This document shows, piece after piece, positions 22,786 to 37,700 of a stretch of 64,000 bases of DNA. Position numbers and translations under genes: made by a program. Source of the DNA: Solen grandis (lineage: Eukaryota; Mollusca; Bivalvia; Adapedonta; Solenidae). The notes beneath the pieces were generated by a model that worked only from the letters and a program-made list of their open reading frames with translations, did not search any database and was not told the DNA's origin. The DNA is taken from NCBI GenBank assembly GCA_021229015.1, contig CM037782.1, forward strand, positions 56,711,776 through 56,775,775. Direction: 5' to 3'. Numbering within the stretch: position 1 is the stretch's first letter; every line of letters begins with the position of its first letter.

Positions 22786-25700
22786 CTGTAAATAAAAATG
22801 ATGCAACATTTAAATAATTTATAGTTCTGTCATCTAACAAAATCATAAAACTAAACAGGTCTGGTAATAAAATAACATATAACAAAGCGAGATACAATAA
22901 TGAATTTCCCACCATTTAATTCATAACACTGAATAAGGCTTTTCTAATTAAAAACACACACGAAGACTACATAATTTATATGCAACTTCTTTTTACAGAT
23001 TAGTCAGAGCAGAATATTGGCAAGACATATCCATACCTCTCCCATAACAGCAATGGGTGTTTCGCCAGTGGCAGAGGCAACCTTGTGTTCCACAAGATAA
23101 AACATGTACTCATCATACAGCAGTCGGATCAAGTGAAAAGATCCAAAGCTTGCAGCACTTCTCAAGGTCAAGTCACGAATCACCATTGAACTGTAACACA
23201 CCAAACAGTACAAGCATTTTATCATAGGGTTATTTTCCAAAGATTGACAAAATTCTTATCCATTATCAATCAATCAACCAAGAGTGAATATTCAGAGTAA
23301 CTTCAAGGTCCAATATATCATGATATTTAGGTTAAGACTCCAAGATACTGTAATTGATTTACAAAGCATATATAAGCCCTTCTTAACCCTAATCATTTTT
23401 ATTAATATTTGAAAGTTAACCATTATGAGACAGATAGTACTGAAAACATAAATACTTTTTCTATTGACTCTTAAAGGCAATTTCTCCTCCAGTAGATGAC
23501 TGGCCTTACCTGTAAAAGGACCATTTGAGCAAGAACTGTCGAGCAGCCTTGGGAAAGTTGGGGTTGCCCTCGTGGGGCTTCAAGACCTGGTTGACAACAC
23601 TCTCCAGCCAGATGGCCCACTGCTCCAGAGAGTTCTGTTGCTGCAGGGTCTTCTTGAAGTCCTGTTCCAGCTGCTGCACCATGCTGTCATCACACTGACA
23701 CACCCAGCTGGCCTGTTCCTGTACCACACACAATCAAAACATGATTTACTATTTCCATACAAAGCTCACTTGTTGTTATGGAAGAAGAAAAAAATATTTT
23801 ACAATAACTGGACAGAGAAAGGATTCCCCATGGAACATGATAGCATTCCATGCTTCTTTATGTATAAAAATAACAAGAGGGCCATGATGGCCCTAAATCG
23901 CTCACCTGAGATGAATAGGTTGACCCAAGGAACATCTGTACCAATTTAATCTGGCCAGTAGTTTTGAAGAAGATGATTTTTAAAGTTTTCTCTTTTTTTT
24001 TTCTTTTTGTTGCCATGGCAACCAGAGTTCTATATGGATCAAGTTTATTTTAGGAACTTTTGTGAAGGTTGACCCAAGGATCATTCCTGCCAAGTTTAAT
24101 CAAATTCTGTCCAGTGGTTTCAGAGGAAATGTTGATTAAAGTTTTCCCTATATACATATAGGGCAAATATGCCCTGCCCCTGGCAGCCATGTTTTTTTTA
24201 TGGATCGGAATTTTTTTTAGCAACTTTGGTAGAGGTTGACTCAAGGAACATCTGTACCAATTTATTTTAAAATCTGGCCAGTAGTTTTGAAGAAGATGAT
24301 TTTTAAAGTTTTCATTTTTATTTTTATTTTGTTGCCATGGCAACCAGAGTTCTGCATGGATCAAGTTTATTTTAGCAAGTTTTGTGAAGGTTGACCCAAG
24401 GATCAACCCTGCCAAGTTTAATCAAATTCTGTCCAGTGGTTTCAGAGGAGATGTTGTTTAAAGGTTTCTCTATATACATATAAGGCAAATAAGCCCCGCC
24501 CCTGGCGGCCATGTTTTTTTACGGATCGGAATAATTTTAGCAACTTTGGTAGAGGTTGACCCAAGGAACATCTGTACAAAATTATTTTGGTTGCATTCAA
24601 ATTCAGCGAAAAATACATTAAAACTCATTTAAACTCTTTGTGTGAGCAATGTGCCACAGAGTTGCATTAGTGAAAAGGAATTGCTCTAACCACTATGCTA
24701 CCCTGACACAAAATGTCAACCATAAAGGAAATCTTCCAAAGACTAAATCTTTATTTTTTGTTATTTCTCTTCACTATCATGAACAAAAATTAAACAAAAA
24801 CTATTTTTCATTATCAAAGTTTTAATACCAAGAGACATGTAATAGCCCTATATCACCCAAAGAAAAAGATCCATTTTGGTAGTCTGCACATCTTTTTTTT
24901 CTTCTTAATTTTTACCAGCCTTTGTAAAAGTAAAGAATTTTACCGATAACGATCTGAAGCAAATTGTTGATGCAAGAAAAAAAAGGTCAGGTGAGCTTAA
25001 CAGAAATGTTGATGGGCCACATACCTGCACATTTGCAAAGTCCACCCTATTGAGGTCAGTTAACATCTGGTTGATCTGTGAGGTGTTTTGTAGGACAGCC
25101 CGTGCGGCTTGAGCAAGATGATTGAGGGATGTGTAGCGCCGCAAAGTCTGGGCGAAGGCACCAACAGCTCCCAACTGTGGAATAAGCAAATCCATGGAGA
25201 GATATCTAATGCAAGTATTTAACTATGAAAGTTTTTTATGACTTCTTTCACACATACATTATGACGCTTCCTCTTGGTTCAATTATTTCTTTCAGCAAAA
25301 GGCTGTCTTTACATGACATTATGTAATTGTTAATCATAATGACCAGCTGTTATAACCCCAAATATTACATACACCAGACTTAATGTCCTGGTTATATTTA
25401 AAAATCTAAAGACCATCTAAATATAGGCAGAATCAAGAAATTCTTTGTGTCTTCTGATGAAATATTATTTTTATATTACCTAGGATCTATCATCAAAACC
25501 ATCCCTATGATGATCACATATAGATTCTAACCAGCTAAAATACCCATAAACTGTAATGTGACATCATGTTAAATTTGGAACTGAGTCTTGTTTAAATAAA
25601 CTTATTTTGTATCGTTAAACACATGATTAGAACATTAGAACAAACATACCTTTGTCTTTACCATTTCTTCAGGCACACTGGTCATGGCACCTTTCAGCCA

Positions 25701-28700
25701 GTTCTCTAGACTCTTGGCAAAATTCCTGATAGCCTGAGTCAAGGAACCTGTGTAGAAAATAAATGAGATGTAATCCAGTATCTCCTTAACAAACAAAACT
25801 AATTACAACAAGTAATAATTGTAACAGTGAACTGTTACTAAGTCTACCAAACAAAGTGGGGCCTGACTCCTAAATGACCCATGTGAACACCAAAGAACTA
25901 CCATTTAATCCATCTGATCATGAGGAACATGAATATATATGATTTATGAATAGGGATCTCAATAGTTTTTGAAATAAAGGTCAGAAGTAAAACCTACAGG
26001 TGGGACAAGACCCCTTTGTGACCCCCTGGGTACACTAAAGAAGTACCATTCAATCTGTCTCATCATGAGGAACAAGAATATATATGATTCATGGGTAGGG
26101 ATCAGAACAGTTTTTGAGATATAAAGTCATAAGTAAAATTCAGGGGGTGTGGCCTGACCCCTGGTACCCATGTGAACATAAAAAATATATGGTTTAGGGA
26201 TGGGGATCTGGACAGTTTTTAAGATATAAGGTCATAAGTGAAGTTAAGTTAAGATAGGTCAAGTGGCCTCTGAAATATGGCCCGTACAAAGTTTCCGGCG
26301 GAAGAAAGAAGAAGGAAGTATAATAATAAGACACAGAGTAAAAATAATAAAGTCTCCAAACTTCGTTTGGGAGACTTAATAATATTACAAAATAATGTTT
26401 TCAAGGATCCTGATCGGCTCAGAAGGTAATGGCTTTTTTTTTCCACTTTAGGTCTGTGTCTTTTTCTTTTTTTAAAATAAGAGGAGAGCTAATTAAGGTC
26501 AAAATGGACCTAAGACTTACGGCCCTTGATGAGAATGTGTCCCTTTTCATAGTGAACAAGTATATGAAGTTTGAAGACAGACTGTTTAATAGTTTAGAAG
26601 TTATGACCATGGTTAAAGGACAAAACAACAATGTACTGACAATGACTAACACAAAGTGATGACAATGTTCTTTGAAAAACAGACAAGCTAATAAAAGTCT
26701 TCTAGACAGCATGAGCCCTGCTGCTTTTGTTCCAAGTATAGAATACAGGTTGGGGAAGAACTACTCACTAGGGATGGGTCTCAGGACGTCTGGTATAAGG
26801 ACTTCAACCAAAGCCTGGTAAAACATGTAGTCTGACTTGCGTACATATGCCTGGACTGGCTCATATTTACATAACAGGTACAGCTTATCTCGTGGTAACC
26901 GTCTCTCATAATCGTTATCTGGGCTGGAAGACACAGACAATGAAACAATAAAACTTCAGCTGTTGTTATTGTTTTAACCCTTTCCCTCATAGAGGAAACC
27001 ATGAAAAGACCTATGCGAACAGCATAAAACCAGATCAGTCTGCGAGTAACTCGCAGGCTGATCAGGTTTTATGTTGTTCGCTGCTCCTCAGTGGTCTGGA
27101 AATGAGGACTTTATAATTAAATTTGGTAAAGTTTAACTGTGGTTTTCTGCAGATCAGGCTTTATGTGGTACCTATTGAGTGCGTCAAAATGAGTCTATAT
27201 GAGGGAAAGGGTTAAAGCAGAATGTAATTGACTCCCAGCGGTAATAATGAGTAAATAATGTATGGTAAAAATAGTTCCTTGAGAAATAAAACATGTATAT
27301 CAATCTTAAAATCTTATTGTTTCTCAAAACTGATTACGATATTATTGGAAACTAAATAAATAAATTTAAAGACTAACTAGTGCTTAACTATAGACTACAT
27401 TTCATGTACTGGAAATGAATAATCTAACAAATAAACTTCATTAAGGTCAGAGGCGGGCATTAGCGAAGCAATCTATTTCAATGACCAACATCACAAATCA
27501 TATTCATTATTCAGAAAGTAAGAAACAAATTACCTATCTTTGAAATAAATCCATGTCACACAAATGTTTAAAAAGAAGTCAATGTCACACAAATGTTTTA
27601 AAAGGTATCTTAACTCCCCAATAATTGCCTGGTGATGAGTTTTCTGGCCTGTAACAATGCCCAGCTTCATGGCACACACATACCTGCTGTCTAAAGACTG
27701 ATTCCTCCAGAACCCCTGCCACAGGGCTTCTATAAGGGAGAACTGTAAATTGACTACAACGTCAACAATGGCCTGAAAAACAAACAGATAAACATGAATG
27801 GAGTTGTGAATCTTATGATAAAACAAATTCTTGAATACTTTGTATTAAAATTTGCAACAAGTCCGGAATTATGAACATGCTTTAACACTTTACCTAATGA
27901 ATAATCATGTTAAAATTTATGACTTGATGAGTATTAATTTACCTTACTCTTGATGGTATATGAAACAACAGATTTGTGAGGATTTAATCTGAGCTACAAT
28001 AATGTATAAGCAAACAGAGGAAACTCTGGCCAGACAGCTAGAATGAAATGTGCTTTGTTTGCCAATGTGTCGAAATGTGACTATGTGGTAAAAGATTAAG
28101 AACACTTTACCAATCTCAAGCTTGTACTGAAGGCTTCTGCTATTTTGAACCAAAGCTAGTATGGATATTTCCGATACATCTGCCTCTTTATCAAACTCAA
28201 TAAACATGCACATGTACACAAAGTCATATACAACCATTGAAACCAGCTACATGATAAATATTTATCAACAGTATCATGTAACAGATAGTGTGATATTCAC
28301 TTCAGAAAGATTCATTATTTACCATGAGAACTTTTTTTCATAATAATGAAAATTCAAGGGAAAAAATCTTGATATGATGCTAATGGATGTCTTTGGTCAC
28401 TGAACAAACTAGAAATGTGTTAGAGGACACAGATGCCCCCCAACCGTCGCATTTTCCAAAACAAAGGCCAGCCAACACCCAGGGGAGCAAGTTCATTTCC
28501 TGATTAATATATCCATGAAGTTTCAAGTCTGTAGTACAAATACTTCCAGAGTTACATGCATCACAAGCATAGAATTCCATATTTTTCAAAAACAAAGGCC
28601 CATAAGTCAACTTCAACGGTGGTTCGATGAAAATACCCAGGTGCACAAATTCATGCCCTGAATTACATCCATGAAGTATCAAGTCTGTAGTACAAATACT

Positions 28701-31700
28701 TTATGAGTTACGTGTGTCACAAAGTTTTGGGATGTACATACGGACAAAGGCAAAACTATATCCCCCCCCCCACCCCCATTTTTGATGGGGGAATAAAAAA
28801 CAAATGAAAACAAATTTCATCAATCTTTGTTTCTCAAAGTCATGTTATGTGTATAGTTTTCCTAATGTTCAATAGCAATATTCTTTTGGGGGAGATCTGG
28901 TACCAGGTAAACTCAACTGGAACTCTACAGGATCTCCTGTACATGAAATCTGTATATAAGGTTCAGCCCAGCGTATATTACACTGACAGACAAGGCAAGG
29001 ACTGTCTATATTACCTCTGCATGTTCCCGGTACATTTTCTGGAACATCATGATGTGGTCTAGTGTGATGCCCTCCGGCATGGGACTGGATGATAAGTCTA
29101 TCTCCCCGAAGTTAGGCAGGGCACCAGAGGCATCTCCAAGGAACTGTTGGTGTTGCTGCTGCTGCGAGGTTTGGCCCTCTTGTGCTGTGGGTGTGTCTGT
29201 GTAACCTTCCCCGCTCTCAACTTTGGGTCTGAACCTGATATTAACACGAAAACCATTCAAAATGCACAAGAGCTAATACATTTCTAAGAGACTATTTTCT
29301 TTAAACCTGAGCATCACAATTAGTAGATTTTTTTTCTCTGTCTTATTTTTGTATCTTTCTTTGAAATTTGCTTATTATCTATAGTTTTACACTTTCAGAA
29401 CATACAACCTGACTTAAATAACTGTAAGTATTCATAAATCTTAGACACCTTTCTGCTCTATCAACACTATGTTAAAATAGATGAAATGCCAGGATTCCCC
29501 ACCCCCTCCTACCTTGCCTTATCCTCTGGAAATTTCTTATAAACTTTCCCCAAATTTGCTTCTTATCCCAAGATTAACTTTCCCCAGTTGCCCGTTGCCC
29601 CAACACCCACCCCTGTATGTTATACAGGCCCCTTCTCCATCATCTGGATAAAGTAGCCTAGCTGCACTTTGCAACTAGAATGTTACCTGATTTCTCACAT
29701 AAATCACAATCCCTATAGACATAGTCAAATGGATCACTACTCACTTTTTGCCCTGATAGAGAGGCTGCTGTCTCATGGCCATTGTCTGGTCATCTGTAAA
29801 CTGGTTCAGTGGGGAGTTGGCCTTGATACGAATACCATAGTAGTGGTATTTTGAGTTGCCCCTAGTAATACAAGAGATGTACATACATGAATATGGAAAC
29901 CTGTAAGAGTTTTTTTAATGCTATGTAAGAAAATACAATTCTGAATCAAAAATGTATTAAAAAATAATTATAATAATAAAAAAAATTAATAGTTATAAGA
30001 AAATGAACACATAAAAGACATAGAAAAAATGTCACTTATGATCTTTTTCACCATAAGAAAGGAAAAATAAAATTCTTTGAGAAAAAAAATGATAAAAGCA
30101 TCTCACCTTGTTCCCAGTCTACGGGTCCTCAGTCCCAAAAACACAGACCGGATAAGTTTGCCAAATGAGGCAGGGTTCATGGGATCCAGGTTCTGTTCCT
30201 GACAGTGTCGCAGATAGTGGTTATACAGGGTGCTGCGGGGCAGACTGACCCCGTCCGCTGTCTCGTAGTTGTCAATGAGCCACTGTACCTGTAGAAATAC
30301 ACACCCATCCCATGAAGTACACAGCTCCCTGTACCCACAGGTCACCTGGATAGTCTCACTTACGTACAATGTTAGCCTTTTAAACTGTTACCACTAGCTG
30401 CACTGGTCAGCCTATATCATATTCTATGTACTTATCATTAAATTCTAGCAAAAAAAAAGAAAAAAAAAAAACTTTCACATTTATATATTTATGCATGTTA
30501 AATTTCAAAATCATACTTCTTAAAAATGTTTTAATCATTATGATCTTAATGTTTTATTTTTTTTATTTACTTTTTTTTAAGGTTCATTAAATATTGGTGC
30601 ACATAAAGATGCCATGCAAACAACATTTCTAGTTTAAAATATATATATTTAAAAAATAAAAAGTCCATTCCATCTTCATGCAAAAAGCATCTAGCACATG
30701 TATATCCAAACATTAATTTCATGTTGTTGTTCTTATTTTTATAATATGACAGTTCATCCATTTTTTTTCTTTTACTTCAAGAACTTGCAAACACAAATAT
30801 CTGCAAGATGAGGAAAAAATGGCTGGCATATTAAAGCAGGTATAAATACTTTAAATTCATCTGCAGAGGAAAGATAAAATGATGGACAATGCTGTGGACT
30901 CCCTGACATTCAGACACACATTATGGAGCAAGAATATAGAGTCTGTCAGTACACTGAAAGCTGTTAGGTTTTTTTATATAAAGATACATAGCATAATGGA
31001 TCTGATATATATTTTGTGGAGCTTTTAAACATGTGAGTAATCTACCATTAACTAAATGGATCAGAAACTCAGCTTCTTTGAATTAAAGAGAAATATCCAT
31101 ACATATTTTCTGATAATATTAAAGGGGGAAATACTTTTGTGGCAAGAAGGCTTAAGAAGATGAAGACATTCAATTGACTAGTTCAAGAGTAGTTAACTCC
31201 TGTCATATATGTGATATCTGATGTGAATTCATACAATATGCATTATTACAGGTGTTATGTCTTATAACCATGACATTTAACATAAAATGGTGATTACATA
31301 CATTTATAACAGGAATTCATTAATTTCACTTGCTGTAATATTTCATCTCGAATGACACAATTCTGGATCGAGTTTAAGAAAAATGAATAAGAAATCTGAG
31401 AACTCAACAACCAACATCGTCAAATAAATATCAACTGAAACTCTACACAAAATTAGTTGACGAATCATCAGACAAAAATAAATGCACATAAAACGTATGT
31501 TCAAATTTGGCAGGTACACTGAAAAACAGGTTAACTAAGGTTTTTACAACAAATTACATATTATTAAAAGAAAATAAACAAAATGAAAATAAACAAATGA
31601 TGCTCGAATAAATATACCATGCATTTACCCTCCATAACATTAGGAACTAAAAGCCACAAAAATTTGAAGAAGAAAAAAAAAAGACAGGAACACCGAACTG

Positions 31701-34700
31701 TGCTTGCTGAGGTCAGTACAACTAAAACATTACAGCAAATATGATTGATGAGTTCCAAACAATAAACAACCCAGACACCAGATCTATGCTGACATACACA
31801 GTACCACATGCTAGACCTACAAGCAAGGGGCAGATAATTCCTCCCAACCACTAGTCCAGGCATGCAGTCTATAGTAGCAGGGGCAACATAAACAATGATC
31901 AGGTCACACAGGGCAAGCAAGGTGGTGGCTACTGCGGTCTGCAACCCAGCTCCCTTTTAAACTTTAATCTTTCACAAAATATGTAAACATGGGCCAAATG
32001 CTAAGAAGAAGGGTGCATGAAATTCGGTCAATAACTAAAAGCTTAAGGCAAAGGGAGCATTTTTTGAATGCTGAAACGATACTTAATCCTACAAGTATGC
32101 CTGGAACAGTTCTAAGTTTGTTTGTTGGATTTAACATCCCACCAATGATATTTTAGTCATTTGGAGACTATGTCTACTTGAGACAGATATAGTGCTATCA
32201 CATTGCAGTATAATGCATCAGACATGTAGCATGATACCACACCCAATCACATTATCCTGACACAGGGCCAACCAGTCCTGGAACTACTCTTAAAGACTGA
32301 CAGCCAAGCAAGGGAGCTATACCAGTACCATTTTTTATGACTTTGGTATGTCACAAGATCTAACCCTTGAACTCCTGCTCCAGAGGCTTCAAACACTCGG
32401 CCACCAGGACATAGGAACAGATCTAAGCCTGGGACATAAACATAAAAAAGTTTCTTTAAACAAGATCTCTGCATGAACTACAGATTCAAGATGCTGACAA
32501 TTATATCAAATTATATCTGGACAGAAGTATCAAACTCCTTTATATCTAATCAGAATCAAAAGCTATCATAAAAATCAATGCATGAGTTCTTTTTTATAAA
32601 GATATTTTAAACAGAAAAAAAAATATATGAAGTAATATCGTTGACAATTTTGGGAATATTTTGAAGTGGCTTCTTAATATTATGGCCAATACAATATTTC
32701 TATTAAAGCTTCTGAAAATTCATCATAGAATAAGGAAAGATGGGAATTGGTGATTGCAGTGTTTATAATTAGAAACATGAGCAGAAAATTACACAAGCAT
32801 CAAGGGAGAATGGGAGCAGCCTTAGGTGGAAGCCACTGCCTTGTCGTCCAATGCAGACCATGCCGATATAGATATGATAAAAAATGAATGAGTGATTACC
32901 CCTCCTTTCAGGGATGGTACATCAAGGTTTACAGAGCTACCTTTACCCTCCAGGCTATTGGCATATCTAGCCAATGCAGACTGCTGCAAGTCAGAAAAGT
33001 CAGAAATGTAAACAGTATCTACAGGGACCAAGAATATGGTAGGTCGACTGCTTAACCACATATTATCCCAATACCAATACCATTTTTCCCCCCTATACTT
33101 TTAATACATGACTAAGAAAACATACATCTAAATATGGCCAATCTGAAATAACAAAACTAGCTTTAAACACAAGGTGTTAGAAGTGTTAGTTTCTGTTACA
33201 ACATAAAAGAATGGATGAACAGTATTTTCGGTAATAACTATATACATATAAAATTTGAAAGCATAGAAACTTTCTTTCAGCTCTTTCACATCCAAATTCA
33301 CCAACTATAGAAATATGGACTTGGAGGGATTCAAACCTATACCTCTAGACCAAGAATCATTTGCTCAATCTTGTTGACAACAGACAGTATACACTGACAG
33401 ATTCAAGTGCCAGAAAACAAACACTTGTTGCTTGATGTGTTTTCTCTCCATCTCTGATTTTATTTTTATATCTCTTTGTATTAACTTGTTTTGTAGTCAT
33501 GTTAATCTTAAGATAAGGAAATCACAAAGTTTAGATAAATATATACAAAATACCTATTAATCTAATACAAAAAAATACACTGAACATACATAACATTGTA
33601 GTGGAATCTTATGAAATGCGATGAAAAGTTAACATTATTGGATATGGGAAAAGCAATGGGTTGTTGATTTATTTCAGGCAAAATAATCTGTTTATGAATA
33701 CAACATGAAATACTTTTTCCTCCCAATTCCTTATAAAACAAAAGCTGCCAGAGGACAGCACGCTCAACTATTTGAAATGCTTGTTGGTAAATCAAAGGAA
33801 ATCTATTTCAATTCTTGCCCTTCACAAACCCTGCATATAATAACAGTAAAAAATTATATACCTTGATATCTGATACCCCTAAATATATTTCAATCCTATG
33901 TCTAGCGACTGAGACATAAGCATAATAACACTGTACATGCAATACATTAATCAAAATATCCAAGTTAGAAAAGGGCCATAATATGTATTATAATTTCAGT
34001 CCAAGAGTTAACCTCCTTGGTTTTCTGATGCCCCAGAACACACCTGTAAACCATTCAAGTCAATACCATTAACAAATCCTAAGATATAAGCTGGTTAGCA
34101 GCTTGCAAGCAAAACTTTAACCAAACTTTCTATTGCATGCAAAACTTTAACCAAAAAGTCTTAGTAAAAAAGTGGTCATAATTTGCATTGTATTCAGTCT
34201 TTAGTATGACACCACTGAACATATTAAAGAAGTTCCAAATAAACCCTATGCCTGGTTACTGAGATATGAGCATTAAATTCCTTTCATGCAAAACTTTACC
34301 CAAAATTTTTAAGTTAAAAAGGGGACATAATTTATATATATTACATCAAGAGCTATCTACCTTGATAGTATAAAACCCCTGAATATGTTAAAGATGTTTC
34401 AAATCCATCCCATGTCTGGTTATTGAGATATAAATAAGAAATTCCTTGACACTCAATGAGTGCAATTTTTTTTACCAAAGTTTCTTAGTTGAAAGGAGAC
34501 CATAATTTGTTATATATTCCAACAAGAGTTATCTACCTTGAAAAGTATTATACCCCTAAAGATATTAAAGATGTTTCAAATCAATCCCATGCCTAGATAC
34601 TGAGATATAGGCATGAAAGTACCTTGCATGCAAAACTTTAAACAAAAAATTCTAATTTAACAAGAAAATGTGTCTGTGAGACACTAATGCCCTGCCAGGA

Positions 34701-37700
34701 TATGGTCAGAACTAAATAAAAAATAAAACGAAATAAACAAATGCAGAGCAATCAATTTTACCCTGTTCATCCAATCATGAAATAATGGTCACAGCAATAA
34801 ATTTATATAAATATTAAAGAGATATGATGTCATGTGTACTTAGTTTCATCAAGATGTTAAGCCATCTTCATAGAAAAAAAACCTTAAATGCAAAGGTAAA
34901 ACTAAGGAAGAACAATCAATTTCATTATGTTCATATTAAATAAATCATATCAAGATGTACATTTGTACCTAGTTTCATAAAGATGTGAAGTCATCTTCAC
35001 AGAAAAAAACCTAAAACGCAAATGTAAACCAGAGGTGTAACAGACAGATGGACGAACGGACGCACAGACCAACAAGAGTGTCAGTGATGCCACAATATAC
35101 GCCGCCACAAATATAAAGACCAAGAGGGGTCTTTTAATTATTGCTTTTAACATTTCTGTAAACATAAGCTCATAATGAAGTCTGTAAGACCAGTATAGCA
35201 GTATCAAATATGAATCCTTTTTTCTTTCTCCACATAACTCTTGCAAAAATCACTGTACAGAAAATCCCTGCTTTATGCACTTTTACCTGTTTAGAAACTT
35301 GAGTTGTGTTTTCAAGAGACCATGTTTAGAAAGGCATAACTATTGCAAATATTGATGAACATCAAAATCCCTGCTTTGTGCATATCTACCCAGTATAGTA
35401 ATGACATTGCCAAAGTTTTGAAAAGATTAAAATACAAAAATTGCATTCACAAAGCTGAAAAAAAAACTAAGTTGCAAGGGACAAAAATCTTACAAAAATT
35501 AATGAACCAGAAAATTGCCACTTAATGCACATCTACCTATTATAGTAATGACATTGACCAAGTTTTGAAAAGATTCATTCAGAAATGTAGGAGGAGTTGC
35601 GTTCACAAAGCTGCAATATCAATCAGCTACAGAGACTAAGTTTCAAGGGACACAAATCTTGAAAAACAATGACTGGAAAATTGCCACTTCATGCACATCT
35701 ACCCATTATAGTAATGACATTGACCAAGTTTTGAAAAGATTCATTCAGAAATGTAGGAGGAGTTGCGTTCACAAGGCTGCAATATCAATCAGCTACAAAT
35801 CAATGTAAAAATGACACTGACCAAGTTTTGAAAAGATTCATTCAGAAACGTAGGAGGAGTTGCGTTCACAAAATATGGACGTACGGACGGACAGACTGAG
35901 AAGATGACGCCAATATACGACCGCCTCCGGATTTGGATTTGCAGGGGCATAAAAAGGGGCCATTATTTATTATCTATCTTGGTTGTCTGATGCCCCTGAA
36001 CATATTCATAAACGTTCCAAGTCAATACCATGAATGGTTATTGAGATATAAGCTTGATAGTAACTTGCATGCAAAACTTAACCAAAAGCTGCAGTGCTTA
36101 CACCGATGCAAGGGTGACTTCAATAGCTCTCATATTCTTCGAATAGAAGAGCTAATACCTATGAATGTCATCCTATCTATAATGATATTCTAATAAAATA
36201 TTCTGCTTAAGTTTACCATAACTACATTGAAATATAAAAATCAAAGTGAAGTTAAAGAAAGAGAAAGATATAAAATTAAAAATGATTTTATATTGCAAAT
36301 TGAAAATCATTGGTGATCAGAAAATACAGCATTTTTCCTTCTTAATGATTATCTCTACTGTATGTCTCAAGGGATCAAAACTATTTACTTTTTTTTTCTA
36401 ACATAATGTAATGATTAATAATGACATATCACATATATCACGAAATGCTAGAATTTTTTCCAAAGTTAATACAAGAAAAGAACTAATACAAACACAACAA
36501 TTACGAGTCCTGGGATAAGATAAAAAAAAAAATGATGTAAAAGATGACAATAAAAACATGATCTCAGATAACATGAGCTCTGTAATCACTGACATAACAT
36601 CATGCAGACATCTCACTCATCTCCCATCTTGCTCCGTCTGGCTCCCTAAGCACAAGGTCAATTGTGAAGATACAGACTTGTGCATTAGGTACCAAAAGGT
36701 GCCTAAATAAACTGCAATATTTCTCTAGCTCCTTGCTTAAATAAACCTAAATATCAACTGTATGTATAGCTATAACAGCAACTGTGGCCATTTTTTACAC
36801 CAACTATCTATGCTATTTGTGAATTCTGCACTGTAATAGTATCTCAGTTAAACTTCAGTATGAGTTACTAAGAAATAATGTCTCTTCCTAGAAACTAAGA
36901 AAAATCAATTCAATACACAAAGCATCTCTAGCTTAAATCAAGGGAAATTCTCTAATATCTAGGTCTGATGCATGATTGATTACAAAGGTATTGGCAGGGG
37001 CCTGCTAGAAGAATTATAGACGACTTATAGAAGCCAGGAAATCAACAAGTTATGGATGAGATATTTGGTTAAATATGAAAGGACATCTCAGAATATATGC
37101 AAACTTCTATAAATTTAAAACCTCTCTGAACCCTGAACCAATTCTGAGCTTACTTCATTCTTACTGATTTATAAGTTAGGTCTTTTGAAATAGCAGAGTA
37201 TCAGCAACTGGCAGAATATATATACAGTTTTGTGTTTTGATTTCCAGACTGTTGAATTCATAGGTATTCTTTAAACAGGTAAAGTAAATATCCCTATATT
37301 AAGATTTATTAACAATTATTTTACTCAATGATTTTCATATTAACAAAAAATATACAATATCAAAACATCACACAAAGAGAGACAGATAGATTTTAAGAAG
37401 ACAAAATGATAGATGGAAGATGATAAAATACAAAACAATCCAACACAGTGCCCCCCATTGATGCCTCTTCAAAACATAGGATACCTCATCTGATGTTCAC
37501 TGTTTACAAGTAAGTTACACAAAAAGTAGCTTCACAAATGCTGCACCCAACCCCTTTAATACTATGTACAGGTCCTTGCATTATGGATGCTGAGGAAGAG
37601 TCTATTGGTCAGAGAGGGTTGATAGGGTGGACACAGATGGTACAATTTGACGGGTACACATAACATACAAAGTGCAATGACACAACATCAATTGCCAGCA